A DNA stretch of 64,000 nt from the NCBI RefSeq assembly GCF_023062595.1, contig NZ_JALLAN010000006.1, positions 124,001 to 188,000 on the forward strand, in the 5' to 3' direction. The stretch's first letter is position 1. Each line of letters starts with the position of its first letter. A program made the position numbers and the translations under genes. The notes beneath the pieces are model-generated. The model saw only the letters and a list, made by a program, of their open reading frames with translations, ran no database searches and was not told the DNA's origin. Below, in pieces: positions 8,760 to 18,733 of this stretch. The stretch comes from Arthrobacter rhizosphaerae. GTDB taxonomy: Bacteria; Actinomycetota; Actinomycetes; Actinomycetales; Micrococcaceae.

Positions 8760-9791
8760 TTAGGGTTTTCGAGCGCGCGCTTGCAGCGCAACCACGGCCC
8801 ACACCCCCAGCAACGCGGCAATCAGCAGCAGGCCTGCGTCGCCAAGATCCACTGACCCCAGCCATCTGCTCAACGGATCTTCCCATCCGAAGGCGGCACT
8901 GAAGAAACCGGCCAACGTTATCACTGCGATGAAAAGGGCCGAGGCAGCAGAGATCCCGGTGATCACTGCATTGAAGCCCAGCTTGTGCAGAGGACGGTGG
9001 AGCGCGGAGCGGTACATGCGCATCATGGCCACTCCGTTGAGGGTGTCGCAGAAGGTCATCGCTGCCGTGAATGCCAGTGGCAGCGCCAGCAGGGCCAGAG
9101 GCTGAACTCCGGCGACGGAGGCTGAAACGGCCATCATCAGCAGTGCAATGGTGGTGGCGGTGTCGAAGCCCAATCCGAACAGGAAGCCGATCACATAGAT
9201 ATTGCGCGGCCGCTTCACGCGAGAGAGCGGTTTGGCCAGCAACCGCGCCACCAGTCCTTTGGCCTCGAGCTCCTGGGCCGTAACTTGCAATCCGGAACGT
9301 GCCTTCATGTAGGAACGCGCTGCCGCCAGGAATGCCGAGCCGTTGAACAATCCCATGAACAGCAGGAACAGCCCCGAAACTCCGCTGCCTATGAGCCCGA
9401 GCACCACATTCCCGGCACTACCGCCGGTCATGAACTGGCCCATCACCGACGCACCTCCTACCAGAAATACCCCTGCGAGCATCACGACGGAACTGTGGCC
9501 CAGGCTGAAAGCGAAGCCGACACTGACCGGATCCTGGTTTTGCGCCACAAACTTACGGGTGGAGTTGTCGATGGCCGCCAGATGGTCCCAGTCGTAGCTG
9601 TGCTTGATGCCAGCAAGGTACGCAGTGATCGCCAGGCCAACCGCCAGCGGTTCGGCGCTGCCCAGCAGGAGGAGCACGACGGCGACAGCATGGAGAGCTG
9701 CTACCGCACCCAACGTGAAGGCGAGCCGCGTGCGCAGCGGCAACTGCCCGCTCTCGCGGTACACCTGCCGGGCATCTGCAGCTGAGATCAT
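8760..9791 (-). CDS. Nickel/cobalt permease (NiCoT, HoxN/NixA type)
   Basis: A 343-residue integral membrane nickel transporter. The NiCoT signature HX4DH appears as IKHSYDWDHLAAIDN (about 69-83), with further signatures FSLGHSSVVM and LFGLGFDTAT. About eight hydrophobic helices are present. The ATG at 9791 shares one base with the ureD stop (TGATG), so it is the last gene of the urease operon and is translationally coupled to it. The role is supply of Ni2+ for urease. A longer start at 9854 would lie inside ureD and is less likely. Confidence 0.92.
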   Translation of the reverse strand: MISAADARQVYRESGQLPLRTRLAFTLGAVAALHAVAVVLLLLGSAEPLAVGLAITAYLAGIKHSYDWDHLAAIDNSTRKFVAQNQDPVSVGFAFSLGHSSVVMLAGVFLVGGASVMGQFMTGGSAGNVVLGLIGSGVSGLFLLFMGLFNGSAFLAAARSYMKARSGLQVTAQELEAKGLVARLLAKPLSRVKRPRNIYVIGFLFGLGFDTATTIALLMMAVSASVAGVQPLALLALPLAFTAAMTFCDTLNGVAMMRMYRSALHRPLHKLGFNAVITGISAASALFIAVITLAGFFSAAFGWEDPLSRWLGSVDLGDAGLLLIAALLGVWAVVALQARARKP

Positions 9792-10687
9792 CAGTATTTC
9801 CTGAGGTCCAGAGGAGGCTGGCCGTACCAGCGTCTCCGCAGCAGGGTTGTGCACGCCTGCAGCAGGCGCCGGAGTTCTTCGGTGCTGTTGGACAACGAGC
9901 GCAACACCAGCCCGGTTGTTCCGGCGACGGTGGCCGTCAGCGAAACGCCGGTATACGCCTCGTGGGCCCTGGTCAGCCCGTGGAGTTCGTCCGCGAGCGC
10001 CTGGTCCACTCTCCGGTCCACCACCAGCAGCGAACCCACGTGGCTATAGCCCTCCATAAACCCCATTCCGGTCACGTCATCGGCTGAGGGCACGATCAGG
10101 AGGTTGTCCAGCGCCAGCAACTGCGGAGCTTCCCCTGGATCTAAGCTGATCTCGGTCCGCAAACGCACCTCCTCGTAGCGGAACGCCGCCCCGTCAGGGG
10201 ACCAACCTGGAGTGACCACCTCGGCCATGATGAGGCTGGATGTCGGCCGGACGGTGATGTGGGTGTTCTGGCGGTAGCTGGCCTCGCGGTAGGCGATCAA
10301 CTGGTCAGGGGCCAGCTCAAGCTGCGCCTCATCCCCCAGCACCAACCGCATCCGCTGCTCAGCAAAGGACCCGGGTGTCCGGTAGATTTTCGTGGCGGAC
10401 TGCGTGGTCAGAAGCAGCCTGGCCCCACTCTCCACCTCCACCTCAATGACGTAAAGATCGGCCCCAAGATAAGCCCCGCCGGGATTCACAAGAACAAAAC
10501 AAACCTGCCCGCTCTCATCCAGGTAATGCGGCCGCAAAACCCTTAAAGCGCCTTCGTGAAACTGCCGGGAGGCAATGGACCGTCCGTCGCGTTCGGTGAT
10601 GAGCAGTTCAAGACGGCCTCTCTCGGGCCGATCAGCCGCCGGAGGTGAGAGAGCAGCCGGACCCGGCCCAACCGCCGTCGTGCTCAT
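9791..10687 (-). CDS. ureD: Urease accessory protein UreD
   Basis: A 298-residue urease maturation protein of the UreD/UreH family, which binds apo-urease and recruits UreF and UreG. Recognisable blocks include [16 protein letters not shown] and the TPGWSPDG region; the usual length is 270-300. Start ATG overlaps the ureG stop as ATGA (10684-10687), and its stop overlaps the nickel permease start. It sits at the usual late position of the actinobacterial operon. Confidence 0.92.
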   Translation of the reverse strand: MSTTAVGPGPAALSPPAADRPERGRLELLITERDGRSIASRQFHEGALRVLRPHYLDESGQVCFVLVNPGGAYLGADLYVIEVEVESGARLLLTTQSATKIYRTPGSFAEQRMRLVLGDEAQLELAPDQLIAYREASYRQNTHITVRPTSSLIMAEVVTPGWSPDGAAFRYEEVRLRTEISLDPGEAPQLLALDNLLIVPSADDVTGMGFMEGYSHVGSLLVVDRRVDQALADELHGLTRAHEAYTGVSLTATVAGTTGLVLRSLSNSTEELRRLLQACTTLLRRRWYGQPPLDLRKY

Positions 10688-11301
10688 GACGCCAGATCAA
10701 GCATCAGGACATCGCGCCGGATCCAGGCGATCACGGCGTCGAGCCCTTCGTCCGTTTTGAGGTTGGTGAAGCAGAACGGTTTGGTGCCGCGGAACTCGCG
10801 GGAGTCCCGTTCCATGACTGTCAGGTCTGCGCCGACGTGGGGTGCGAGGTCCGTCTTGTTGATGATGAACAGATCGGACTTGATCATGCCCTGCCCGGCT
10901 TTACGCGGGATTTTCTCCCCCTGGGCAACATCGATGATGTAGATGGAGAAGTCCACCAGCTCCGGGCTGAAGGTGGCAGAGAGGTTGTCACCGCCGGATT
11001 CCACGAAGATCACCTGCAGGTCCGGATGCCTCGCCTTGAGCTCCTCGATGGCGGCCGTATTCATAGACGTATCTTCGCGGATGGCGGTGTGCGGGCAGCC
11101 GCCGGTTTCGACGCCGATGATCCGGTCCAGCGGAAGGATGCCGTTTGCCGCGAGGATCTTGGCATCCTCGATCGTGTAGATGTCGTTGGTGATGGCCGCC
11201 ATGGATATCTCGGCACTCATGTGGCGGGTCAGCCGCTCAACGAGCTGGGTCTTTCCGGCGCCTACGGGGCCGCCGATACCGATCTTGATAGGTTCTGACA
11301 T
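10684..11301 (-). CDS. ureG: Urease accessory GTPase UreG
   Basis: A 205-residue SIMIBI GTPase that delivers nickel during urease activation. The P-loop is [20 protein letters not shown] near the N-terminus; [13 protein letters not shown] holds the conserved CPH metal-binding motif, and [18 protein letters not shown] is the Walker B/switch region. NKTD gives guanine specificity. I chose the ATG at 11301 (MSEPIKIG) over an in-frame start at 11334 because it matches the family start and has an upstream AGGAG. It overlaps ureD by four bases. Confidence 0.95.
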   Translation of the reverse strand: MSEPIKIGIGGPVGAGKTQLVERLTRHMSAEISMAAITNDIYTIEDAKILAANGILPLDRIIGVETGGCPHTAIREDTSMNTAAIEELKARHPDLQVIFVESGGDNLSATFSPELVDFSIYIIDVAQGEKIPRKAGQGMIKSDLFIINKTDLAPHVGADLTVMERDSREFRGTKPFCFTNLKTDEGLDAVIAWIRRDVLMLDLAS

Positions 11302-11334
11302 CGCTTCTCCTGACAGTCCAGCCGTGCAATTCAA

Positions 11335-12012
11335 CTAGCTCATAAACATTCGGGCGCGCTGCCGCTCGTGCCGCATCTGCGAAATTTCCAGCCCAGGACT
11401 CACTGCCCCAAAGTCGTCCAGCGTCAGGTTTCCCACCCGTTCCACGGCGGCAGCAACGCCGTCGGCCGCAACGCGCAGCAGCCGCTGCCCGGCGTTCTGC
11501 CCCAACGGAATGGCCCGGACGGCGTTCTGGGTCAGCGAGGTGACCGCGGCAAAGAGGTACGCGGCGAGCGCCTCATTCAACGGGACCCCCAAGGAATGGG
11601 CGACGACGGCGAATGCCAGAGGCTGATGGCCGGAAGCACGGCCGCTGGTCACCAGCCCGCGGTACTCCTCGAGCGCCGGCGAGGGAAACACGTCCGTGCC
11701 AATCTCGAGCAGCCGCCCTCCCATTTTCACGCTGGCCTCGCGCAGCTGCCGCGGCAAAAGCTGGGCGGTCAGCAACGAGTCAAGCTCCGCGACAGGATGG
11801 TCTTCATAAAGGAAGCGGATGCCCAAGCCGTCCGAGAAGGTGAGCTGCTGCCGTGCAAAAGCAGTAAGCCACACCCCAAAGCTGGCCTCGTCCCGCACCA
11901 ACCCGCGCTCTATGTAGGTTTCAAAGCCCAACGAATGAGCAAACGCTCCCGTAGGCAGCGCGGAGTCAGTCAACTGCTGCAATGCAAGCTGATAGCCGGG
12001 AGTAGCTTCCAT
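11335..12012 (-). CDS. ureF: Urease accessory protein UreF
   Basis: 225 residues, normal for UreF, the helical protein that bridges UreD and UreG in the activation complex. The start region LALQQLTDSALPTGAFAHSL is the family signature, and the C-terminus has LEISQMRHERQRARMFMS as in other UreF tails. It lies 4 bp after ureE and 33 bp before the chosen ureG start, within the operon. Confidence 0.93.
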   Translation of the reverse strand: MEATPGYQLALQQLTDSALPTGAFAHSLGFETYIERGLVRDEASFGVWLTAFARQQLTFSDGLGIRFLYEDHPVAELDSLLTAQLLPRQLREASVKMGGRLLEIGTDVFPSPALEEYRGLVTSGRASGHQPLAFAVVAHSLGVPLNEALAAYLFAAVTSLTQNAVRAIPLGQNAGQRLLRVAADGVAAAVERVGNLTLDDFGAVSPGLEISQMRHERQRARMFMS

Positions 12013-12016
12013 GCAA

Positions 12017-12502
12017 TCAGTGCGAGTGTTCAGCGTGGCGGAAAGGCACGGGCATCACCCGGTCCTGGCGGGCATAGGGAACTCCGACGTGTTTGAGGTA
12101 GTCCTCAACCGTGTGATCAAACTGGCACACCATGACCTCGGCACCGTACTCCGAGCCGGAGTCGAAGAACTGGGCCTGCAGGTGCCGGTTACCCAGGGAA
12201 TGGGCCACCACCCCCATTTCGGAAATAGTCCGGGGTGCGATGACCAGGACGTCCGTAGGCAGAACGGACACCACAATCATGTTGGATTCGGCCACATGAA
12301 GGATGTCGCCGTCCCGCAGGTCACCGGAACCCGCCGGCAGCCGAATCCCCAACTCCTTGCCGTGGTCTGTCCTGACCCTCTGGATGCGCTTGACCAGCTC
12401 GGTGCTGGGCAGCACCACCTTTTCCTGATGCAGGCCGGCATAGGCTTCGGCCGCACTGGCAGGCAGTTCATTCACGTTGCCGAGCACTTTCTCGATGATC
12501 AC
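12017..12502 (-). CDS. ureE: Urease accessory nickel chaperone UreE
   Basis: 161 residues from a GTG start. UreE is a dimeric nickel metallochaperone. The N-terminal domain has the RVRTDHGKELGIRLPAGSGD block and the peptide-binding domain has YHLGNRH-like VVAHSLGNRHLQAQF. The C-terminal tail RHAEHSH is a short histidine cluster, much smaller than the poly-His tail of enterobacterial UreE. It lies 15 bp after ureC. Confidence 0.92.
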   Translation of the reverse strand: MIIEKVLGNVNELPASAAEAYAGLHQEKVVLPSTELVKRIQRVRTDHGKELGIRLPAGSGDLRDGDILHVAESNMIVVSVLPTDVLVIAPRTISEMGVVAHSLGNRHLQAQFFDSGSEYGAEVMVCQFDHTVEDYLKHVGVPYARQDRVMPVPFRHAEHSH

Positions 12503-12517
12503 GTCAGCTCCAGGGGT

Positions 12518-14248
12518 TTAGAAGAGGAAATAGCGCTGCGCCATGGGCAGCACGTCAGAGGGTTCGCAGGTAACGTTCTCGCCATCCACGGTCACCTGGT
12601 AGGTCTCCGGGTCCACCTCGATTACCGGAGTCGCGTCGTTGTACTTCAGGTCGGCCTTGGTGAGGTTCCTGATCCCGGATACGGGGCGGATCACCTTCTG
12701 GAGGCCGAGCTCTCCGGGGACGCCGGCGTCAATTGCGGCCTGAGACAGGAAGGTGATGGAGGACTGCTGGAGCGCTTTACCGAAGGTGGCGAACATGGGC
12801 CGGATGGTCCGGGGTTGCGGCGTGGGGATGGACGCATTGGCATCCCCCATCAGGGCGTAGGCAATCTGCCCGCCCTTGAGCACCAGTTCCGGTTTGACGC
12901 CGAAAAATGCCGGATCCCACAGGACCAGGTCAGCGAATTTGCCTTCCTCCACGGACCCGATCGAGTCCGCCATGCCGTGCGCGATAGCGGGATTGACCGT
13001 GTATTTGGCCACGTACCGCTTCAGCCGGAAGTTGTCGCTGTCAACGGAACCGTGGACACCGCCGTCGGGATCCTCCAAAACTCCGCGCTGTTTCTTCATT
13101 TTGTCCGCCACCTGCCACGTTCGGGTGATCACCTCGCCCACCCGTCCCATAGCCTGCGAATCCGAGGAGGTGATGGCGAAGATGCCAAGGTCCTGCAGCA
13201 CGTCCTCCGCGGCGATGGTCTCTGCGCGGATACGTGAATCAGCAAAGGCCACGTCCTCGGGAATGTCCGGGTTCAGGTGGTGGCAGACCATCAGCATGTC
13301 CAAATGTTCTTCGATGGTGTTGCGCGTGTACGGCAGGGTGGGGTTGGTGGAGGCGGGCAGCACATTCGGGAGGCCCGCGATCTTGATAATGTCCGGCGCG
13401 TGCCCTCCCCCGGCGCCTTCCGTGTGGAACGTATGGATGACGCGGCCGTCGATGGCCCTGATGGTGTCCTCCACGAAGCCGCACTCGTTGAGCGTGTCAG
13501 TGTGGATGGCCACCTGGACGTCGTACTCGTCGGCGACTTTCAGGGATGTATCGATCGAGGAGGTGGTGGATCCCCAGTCCTCGTGGACCTTGAGCCCGAT
13601 TGCGCCGGCCCGGATCTGTTCGGCGAGGGGCTCGACGGCGGACGCGTGTCCCTTTCCGAGAAGGCCGATGTTGATGGGCAGGCCCTCAGCGGCCTGGAGC
13701 ATCCGCTGGATATGCCATTTTCCGGGGGTCACAGTGGTGGCCTTGGTACCTTCGGCCGGGCCGGTTCCGCCGCCCAGCATGGTGGTCACGCCGCTGCAGA
13801 GGGCGGTGGGCACCTGTTCGGGGGAAATGAAGTGGATGTGGGAATCAACGCCGCCGGCCGTGAGGATTTTCCGTTCCCCGGCGATGATCTCGGTGCTCGC
13901 TCCGATGACGATGTCCACGCCGTCCGTGATCTGGGGGTTTCCGGCTTTGCCGATTTTGAAGATGTGGCCGTCCCGGAGGGCAATGTCCGCCTTGTAGATG
14001 CCTGTGTAGTCCAGCACGATCGCGTTGGTGATGACGGTGTCCGGCACCTCCTCTTCGCGGGTAACCTGGCCGTTTTGGCCCATTCCGTCCCGGATCACCT
14101 TGCCACCGCCGAACACCACTTCCTCTCCGTAGACAGTGAGGTCTTTTTCGATCTCCAGGAACAGTTCGGTGTCTGCGAGCCGGATGGCGTCGCCGGTCGT
14201 CGGCCCGTAAAGGTCCGAGTATTGCTTGCGGGACAGTTCGAAACTCAC
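12518..14248 (-). CDS. ureC: Urease catalytic subunit alpha
   Basis: 576 residues; hydrolyses urea to ammonia and carbamate in the cytosol. The nickel centre residues are visible: GGVDSHIHF (His137/His139), the carbamylated lysine in [11 protein letters not shown] (Lys220), AIHTDTLNE, and the flap [13 protein letters not shown]. No key residue is missing. Its start overlaps the ureB stop by four bases (14245-14248). A functional enzyme is expected given the full accessory set downstream. Confidence 0.97.
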   Translation of the reverse strand: MSFELSRKQYSDLYGPTTGDAIRLADTELFLEIEKDLTVYGEEVVFGGGKVIRDGMGQNGQVTREEEVPDTVITNAIVLDYTGIYKADIALRDGHIFKIGKAGNPQITDGVDIVIGASTEIIAGERKILTAGGVDSHIHFISPEQVPTALCSGVTTMLGGGTGPAEGTKATTVTPGKWHIQRMLQAAEGLPINIGLLGKGHASAVEPLAEQIRAGAIGLKVHEDWGSTTSSIDTSLKVADEYDVQVAIHTDTLNECGFVEDTIRAIDGRVIHTFHTEGAGGGHAPDIIKIAGLPNVLPASTNPTLPYTRNTIEEHLDMLMVCHHLNPDIPEDVAFADSRIRAETIAAEDVLQDLGIFAITSSDSQAMGRVGEVITRTWQVADKMKKQRGVLEDPDGGVHGSVDSDNFRLKRYVAKYTVNPAIAHGMADSIGSVEEGKFADLVLWDPAFFGVKPELVLKGGQIAYALMGDANASIPTPQPRTIRPMFATFGKALQQSSITFLSQAAIDAGVPGELGLQKVIRPVSGIRNLTKADLKYNDATPVIEVDPETYQVTVDGENVTCEPSDVLPMAQRYFLF

Positions 14249-14601
14249 GCTGCTCCCCTCCCAACAGTGGCTTGCGCGGCGGCGGGCATGCCGGCGTCGA
14301 GCGTTCCGTTTACAGCGTTACTAAGCCCGAAAACCTCGCGGTGCCCGGTAAGTTCTATCAGCCGGACAGTCCGGCGGTCGCCTGGTTCGAACCGTGCGGC
14401 CGTTCCGGCGGGAATGTCCAGGCGCCGTCCGTGGGCCGCCTGGCGATCGAACTCGAGGGCACGGTTCGCCTCGGCAAAATGGTAGTGGGAGCCTACCTGG
14501 ACGGGGCGGTCGCCGGTGTTCAGTACGACGACGTCGATCGCGTCCCGTCCGGCGTTCACCACCACCGGTTCAGGCCGGAGGACGTATTCTCCTGGGATCA
14601 T
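14245..14601 (-). CDS. ureB: Urease subunit beta
   Basis: 118 residues, within the usual UreB range. The family core [20 protein letters not shown] starts the protein, followed by [20 protein letters not shown] and [19 protein letters not shown]. It is a structural subunit packed with UreA and UreC. The C-terminus ([18 protein letters not shown]) extends past the conserved fold. It is coupled to ureC by a four-base overlap and lies 9 bp after ureA. Confidence 0.96.
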   Translation of the reverse strand: MIPGEYVLRPEPVVVNAGRDAIDVVVLNTGDRPVQVGSHYHFAEANRALEFDRQAAHGRRLDIPAGTAARFEPGDRRTVRLIELTGHREVFGLSNAVNGTLDAGMPAAAQATVGRGAA

Positions 14602-14610
14602 CTGTAGCCC

Positions 14611-14913
14611 CTAGCGGATGGGATCGTGGACGGTGACCAGTTTGGTGCCGTCAGGGAAGGTGGCTTCGATCTGCACGTCGTGGATCATCTCCGGGATGCC
14701 TTCCATGACGTCCTCGCGGGTCAGCAGCGTGGTTCCGTAACTCATCAGCTCCGCCACTGTCCGGCCATCCCGGGCGCCCTCGATCAACTCGTAGCTGATG
14801 ATCGCCACTGCTTCCGGGAAATTGAGTTTGAGCCCTCGGGCCTGCCGCCGCCGCGCAAGGTCAGCCGCCACCACGATCATGAGCTTTTCCTGCTCACGGG
14901 GTAAAAGATGCAT
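14611..14913 (-). CDS. ureA: Urease subunit gamma
   Basis: 100 residues when started at the ATG at 14913, the exact family start [20 protein letters not shown], with AAGGGA eight bases upstream. A longer in-frame start at 14976 would add a non-family 21-residue leader and is rejected. Conserved [20 protein letters not shown] and [20 protein letters not shown] are present. It is the first gene of the urease operon; the promoter must lie in the 110 bp shared with the divergent GH13 gene, but I could not assign boxes. Confidence 0.96.
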   Translation of the reverse strand: MHLLPREQEKLMIVVAADLARRRQARGLKLNFPEAVAIISYELIEGARDGRTVAELMSYGTTLLTREDVMEGIPEMIHDVQIEATFPDGTKLVTVHDPIR

Positions 14914-15023
14914 CCGATATCCCTTCAGCTTGTGACCAGAGTAAGCCCGCCAGGTTTCGGAAAGATTTCGACTCACTGGCAGAATGGCCCGGGTACGTTC
15001 CCTCCAGCAAAAGGAGCCCCGCC

Positions 15024-16379
15024 TTGGCCGAACCGGATTGGGTGCAGCATGCTGTGTGGTGGCAGGTCTACCCGCTTGGATTTGTGGGCGCTGAGCAAAA
15101 TGCCCTGCCCGCAGGAGCGCCCCTTGCTCATCGGCTCCCCCAGCTCATCTCATGGCTGGACTACGCAGTGGAACTGGGCGCTTCGGGCATCGCATTGGGC
15201 CCGGTCTTCGCCTCGGAGACCCATGGCTATGACACAACTGACTACTTCCGCGTGGACCCCCGCCTGGGCGACGACGCCGACTTTGACGAGCTGATCCGCG
15301 AAGCGCACTCCCGCGGGCTCCGCGTGCTTTTGGACGGAGTCTTCAACCACACCGGCCGGAGTTTCCCGCCCTTCCAGGAAACGTTGTCGCAGGGCCCGTC
15401 CGGCGCCAAAGCATCCTGGTTCCGCTTCGACTGGCCTGTCTCCGGCTGGACTCCCGGGACGGAGCCTGAGTACGCGGATTTTGAGGGACACCACCACCTC
15501 GTCGCCTTGAACCACGCCGAACCGGAAGTTGCCGGATTCGTCGCCGGTGTCATGAAGCACTGGCTTGCACGAGGAGTTGACGGTTGGCGGCTGGATGCTG
15601 CATACGCTGTGCCGACGTCGTTCTGGTCCAGCGTGCTGGCCGAAGTGCGGGCAGAGTTTCCCGACGCCTATTTCGTCGGTGAATACATCCACGGCGACTA
15701 CGCGGCGGCGGTCAGCGATGAAGGCCTGGATTCCGCAACCCAGTACGAACTCTGGAAAGCGGTCTGGAGCTCGCTCAACGACCGCAACTTTTATGAGCTC
15801 GCGGCTGCCTTGGAACGGCACAACACGTTCCTGGCTGGTTTCGTGCCGCTGACGTTCATCGGAAACCATGACGTCACCCGCATCGCCAGCAAGCTTCAGG
15901 ATCCTGCGCTGCTGCCCCTCGCGCTGGTGGTCCTGCTGACGGTGGGAGGCACACCAACGATCTACTACGGGGACGAACAGGCCTTTCGCGGCGTCAAGGA
16001 GGACAGGGCCGGGGGCGACGACGACGTGCGGCCTGCCTTCCCTGCCTCGCCTGCCGATCTCAGCCCTCAGGGATGGACCACCTACCGGCTTTATCAGGAA
16101 CTGATAGGAGTACGACGGCGGCATGCCTGGCTCCACTCGGCCCGCACCTCTGTCTTGTCCTTGACCAACGAGCAGTTCATCTTCGTGGCCGAAAGTGATG
16201 GCGACGCACTGGTGGTGGCTTTGAACCTCGCCGACGAACCGGCAGACGTCGATGTAACAGAGTTACGGGAACGCGAAGTCCTGTTGGCTCACACCTCGCT
16301 CCTTGCTGGAACCGGAAGCTTCGATGCTCAGTCCGGAGGAGTGAAGCTGCCGGCACAAGGGTGGGCGATCCTCAGCTAG
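15024..16379 (+). CDS. GH13 alpha-amylase family glycosidase
   Basis: 451 residues from a TTG start with AAAGGAG upstream. All GH13 signature regions are present: DGVFNHTG (D104-H109), the nucleophile in [10 protein letters not shown] (D191), the acid/base in YFVGEYIHG (E220) and the stabiliser in FIGNHDVTR (D283). It lacks a signal peptide and acts on soluble alpha-glucans or oligosaccharides in the cytosol; the exact specificity (glucosidase, maltodextrin hydrolase or trehalose-type) is not resolvable. It converges on the GH27 gene with a four-base overlap of stops. Confidence 0.9.
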   Translation: MAEPDWVQHAVWWQVYPLGFVGAEQNALPAGAPLAHRLPQLISWLDYAVELGASGIALGPVFASETHGYDTTDYFRVDPRLGDDADFDELIREAHSRGLRVLLDGVFNHTGRSFPPFQETLSQGPSGAKASWFRFDWPVSGWTPGTEPEYADFEGHHHLVALNHAEPEVAGFVAGVMKHWLARGVDGWRLDAAYAVPTSFWSSVLAEVRAEFPDAYFVGEYIHGDYAAAVSDEGLDSATQYELWKAVWSSLNDRNFYELAAALERHNTFLAGFVPLTFIGNHDVTRIASKLQDPALLPLALVVLLTVGGTPTIYYGDEQAFRGVKEDRAGGDDDVRPAFPASPADLSPQGWTTYRLYQELIGVRRRHAWLHSARTSVLSLTNEQFIFVAESDGDALVVALNLADEPADVDVTELREREVLLAHTSLLAGTGSFDAQSGGVKLPAQGWAILS

Positions 16380-17662
16380 GTTGCCCGTGGCGTGAAGCGG
16401 TAGAGACACACTCCGTGCGGGGCAATCTCGAAGCTCAGCGCCTCCCCGGTCCCGTCCAGTTTCTCCTGGGTCCATGACTCGAGCGCAGCCCAGTGATCCC
16501 ATTCAGCAGTCTCGCCAAGGCCGAGATCCCTTAGCAGGATGTCCCGGCGGAGCACCTCAGTCCCGGTGTTGAAGACAGCACCAAACCGGTCCGCCGACGT
16601 CGTGCTTTCAGCTGCCCAGACCACCAGGTCCCCCTCCCGGAGGAGTTCACGGTTTCCGGCGCTGGCCTTCAGGACATCAAGCGCATCCGGGTTGGTCAGC
16701 AGACCGAGCGTTTCCGGCGGTGAGCTTGGCAGGTCGCAGCCCAGCATCAGGGGTGAGCGGGACATGCACCAGAGGGTCATCATGGTGCGCTGTTCGTCCA
16801 GGCTGAGCCTGGTGACCCTTTCGGGGCCACGTTCCGCACGCAGGGCGATCCGGCCTACCGGCAGCATGTCGGCGTCGGCCCATGCTCCCGATCTCTGGTG
16901 CGGCGCCCAACGTGCCATACGCGCGAACTGCGCCTCGACGTCGTCCCAGTTGTCCCAGAGATCATCGGAGACGCGCCACATCTGCGAGTTTTCACGGAGG
17001 TGCTCCAGGTGCGCAAGGGAGAGGGCCCGGCCCGGCGAAAGGCTGAGGATCATCTCCCGGCCTGAATTCCGGATGGCCTGCTGGTAGGACTGGATCTCCC
17101 CTGCCAGGTAGGGACCCACCATGTCGTCGGCCTTGATGAAGTCCACACCCCAGGCGGCGAAGAGCGCCAGCTGGGAATCGTAGTAGGCCTGCGCACCGGG
17201 ATGGTTGAGGTTCAGGCCGTAGTTGTCGGTGTTCCAGTCGCAGACCGAATCGAGGTCTGCCACCTGGTCTGCGGTGTAGCCCGTACCGGCTACGGGAAGC
17301 TTGTCCCGGACCGCCTGCCGGGGGATGCCCCGCATAATGTGGAGGCCGAACTTGAGGCCAAGGGCATGGATTTTCGCGGCGAGCGGAGCGAATCCCCTGC
17401 CATCCTCCGCCGAGGGGAACCGGTTCAGTGCAGGCATTTGCCGGCCGACTTCGTCCAGGACCAGGGCCGCGCCATCGTTGTAGCCGCCGGCTTTTGCTGC
17501 CGGCTCGTACCACTGGATATCGACGACGACAGTATCCCAGCCGTAGGGGGCCAGATGGGCGGCCATGTACTCGGCGTTGGCCAGGACCTCCGCCTCGGTG
17601 ACCGTGGTCCCGTAGCAATCCCAGCTGTTCCAGCCCATGGGCGGTGTATGCGCTAACAACAT
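16376..17662 (-). CDS. GH27-type alpha-galactosidase
   Basis: 428 residues, a cytosolic (beta/alpha)8 enzyme. The N-terminus HTPPMGWNSWDCYGTTVTE is typical of clan GH-D; the nucleophile is in GVDFIKADDM (D179) and the acid/base in WRVSDDLWDNW (about D233). It likely removes terminal alpha-galactosyl or related (beta-arabinopyranosyl) residues. A LacI-type operator core lies only two bases upstream of the ATG, overlapping the ribosome-binding region, so a bound repressor would block initiation. The same operator marks the GH51 gene. Confidence 0.88.
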   Translation of the reverse strand: MLLAHTPPMGWNSWDCYGTTVTEAEVLANAEYMAAHLAPYGWDTVVVDIQWYEPAAKAGGYNDGAALVLDEVGRQMPALNRFPSAEDGRGFAPLAAKIHALGLKFGLHIMRGIPRQAVRDKLPVAGTGYTADQVADLDSVCDWNTDNYGLNLNHPGAQAYYDSQLALFAAWGVDFIKADDMVGPYLAGEIQSYQQAIRNSGREMILSLSPGRALSLAHLEHLRENSQMWRVSDDLWDNWDDVEAQFARMARWAPHQRSGAWADADMLPVGRIALRAERGPERVTRLSLDEQRTMMTLWCMSRSPLMLGCDLPSSPPETLGLLTNPDALDVLKASAGNRELLREGDLVVWAAESTTSADRFGAVFNTGTEVLRRDILLRDLGLGETAEWDHWAALESWTQEKLDGTGEALSFEIAPHGVCLYRFTPRAT

Positions 17663-17664
17663 TC

Positions 17665-17678
17665 CTACAACGTTATAG
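17665..17678. promoter_or_regulatory. LacI-type operator at the GH27 start
   Basis: CTACAACGTTATAG, identical over 14 bases to the core of the palindrome upstream of the GH51 arabinofuranosidase (59377-59396). It is centred on AACGTT, which is typical of LacI-family operators. Confidence 0.75.
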
Positions 17679-17702
17679 ACCCCTGCCTTCCAAGGGAAGA
17701 CC

Positions 17703-18260
17703 CTAAAGGCGTTTCCTCAGCAGTTCCTTGACCTGGGGTGGAGTCAGCACCGCTTGTCGGTAGCCTTTGGAAAGGATGGATAAAACCGCGGCTGCTGCCT
17801 CCTGGTCCTCGGAACCGATGGCTTCACGTGCATAAGCCACCCGGATGTTGTCTGCGAAGGCGTCCGCTGCCGTCTGGGCGATGCAGTTGTGTGTGGAGAC
17901 ACCGCCGAGAATGATCTGGTCAACACCCCAGTTCCGCAGGCGGAGCAATAGATCCGTGCCCATAAAGGCACTGTCCCTGGTCTTGGCCAGGCAGGGCAGG
18001 CCTTCAGTCCGCAGCCCCGGCAGGAAATCGGCCTGCTTTGTGCCCCTGAAAATGAAGCCCTGGTCGTCATCGAGCATGCTCAGGGTCCAGGTTGACTTGT
18101 CCCGCTCATGCTCAGTCTTCACCAACAAAACCTTGCCGCCTGCTTCTTCAACGACGTCGATGAGATCGTTGCAGGCAGCCACCAATTCATCCTGCTGGGC
18201 GGCCAGGTCCGGATTCTCGAAGAAAGCATTCTGCATATCGATGATGAGGGCCGCGATCAT
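17703..18260 (-). CDS. Isochorismatase-family cysteine hydrolase
   Basis: 185 residues with the catalytic triad of the family: Asp8 (ALIIDMQNAF), Lys93 (LAKTRDSAF) and Cys126 (GGVSTHNCIAQTAADAF). Such enzymes hydrolyse amides or isochorismate-like ethers; the substrate here is unknown, with nicotinamidase-like or ureido compounds possible. It lies 12 bp after the SRPBCC gene and is probably in an operon with it and the lacI gene upstream. Confidence 0.85.
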   Translation of the reverse strand: MIAALIIDMQNAFFENPDLAAQQDELVAACNDLIDVVEEAGGKVLLVKTEHERDKSTWTLSMLDDDQGFIFRGTKQADFLPGLRTEGLPCLAKTRDSAFMGTDLLLRLRNWGVDQIILGGVSTHNCIAQTAADAFADNIRVAYAREAIGSEDQEAAAAVLSILSKGYRQAVLTPPQVKELLRKRL

Positions 18261-18272
18261 GGTCCGCTCCTT

Positions 18273-18710
18273 TCAGCGGGACTCGAGCAGTTCTTTAAGC
18301 TTCCGCAGATCCTTCCGCATCGCCCTGCGCATCATGGGAGCCATAACGGCACCGGCAAGCTTTGAAAATCCGGCGGGGCTGCCGGTGTTGCGCAGGACCA
18401 TTCTGGTGGAGGCCTGCCCCTCGGGGGTCCAAGCGTAGGTGGTCTGCATCGGGAACGGGCCCTGGGCTGTGCGCATCACAAGGCGCTGGCCCGGCGACAG
18501 CTCAATGATTTCGTATACGTAATCCAACGTCCGGCCAAGGAACCGGGCACTGAACGCAAGCTTCGAGCCGACGGTCATGGGTGGTTGCGTATGCCACTGG
18601 ACACTTTTGATGTTGGAGTACCACTCCGGGGCGTTGTCCGGGTTTCCGGCATACGCCGCAACATGGTCCGGGGGCCTGTTGATGACGGTCTCCACGTGAA
18701 CATCCACCAT
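18273..18710 (-). CDS. SRPBCC family protein
   Basis: 145 residues with the START/polyketide-cyclase-like fold: VHVETVINRPPDHVAAYAGN at the N-terminus, then AFSARFLGRTLDYVYEIIEL, and a C-terminal amphipathic helix (RRAMRKDLRKLKELLES). These proteins bind hydrophobic ligands, but no ligand can be assigned. It lies 23 bp after lacI and 12 bp before the hydrolase. Confidence 0.78.
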   Translation of the reverse strand: MVDVHVETVINRPPDHVAAYAGNPDNAPEWYSNIKSVQWHTQPPMTVGSKLAFSARFLGRTLDYVYEIIELSPGQRLVMRTAQGPFPMQTTYAWTPEGQASTRMVLRNTGSPAGFSKLAGAVMAPMMRRAMRKDLRKLKELLESR

Positions 18711-18733
18711 TGCCCTCGTCCTTCCTCGCAGCC

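Noticed and set aside
12011..14485. Long + strand frames opposite ureE, ureC and ureB
   Set aside because: They mirror conserved urease genes and have no recognisable protein features.
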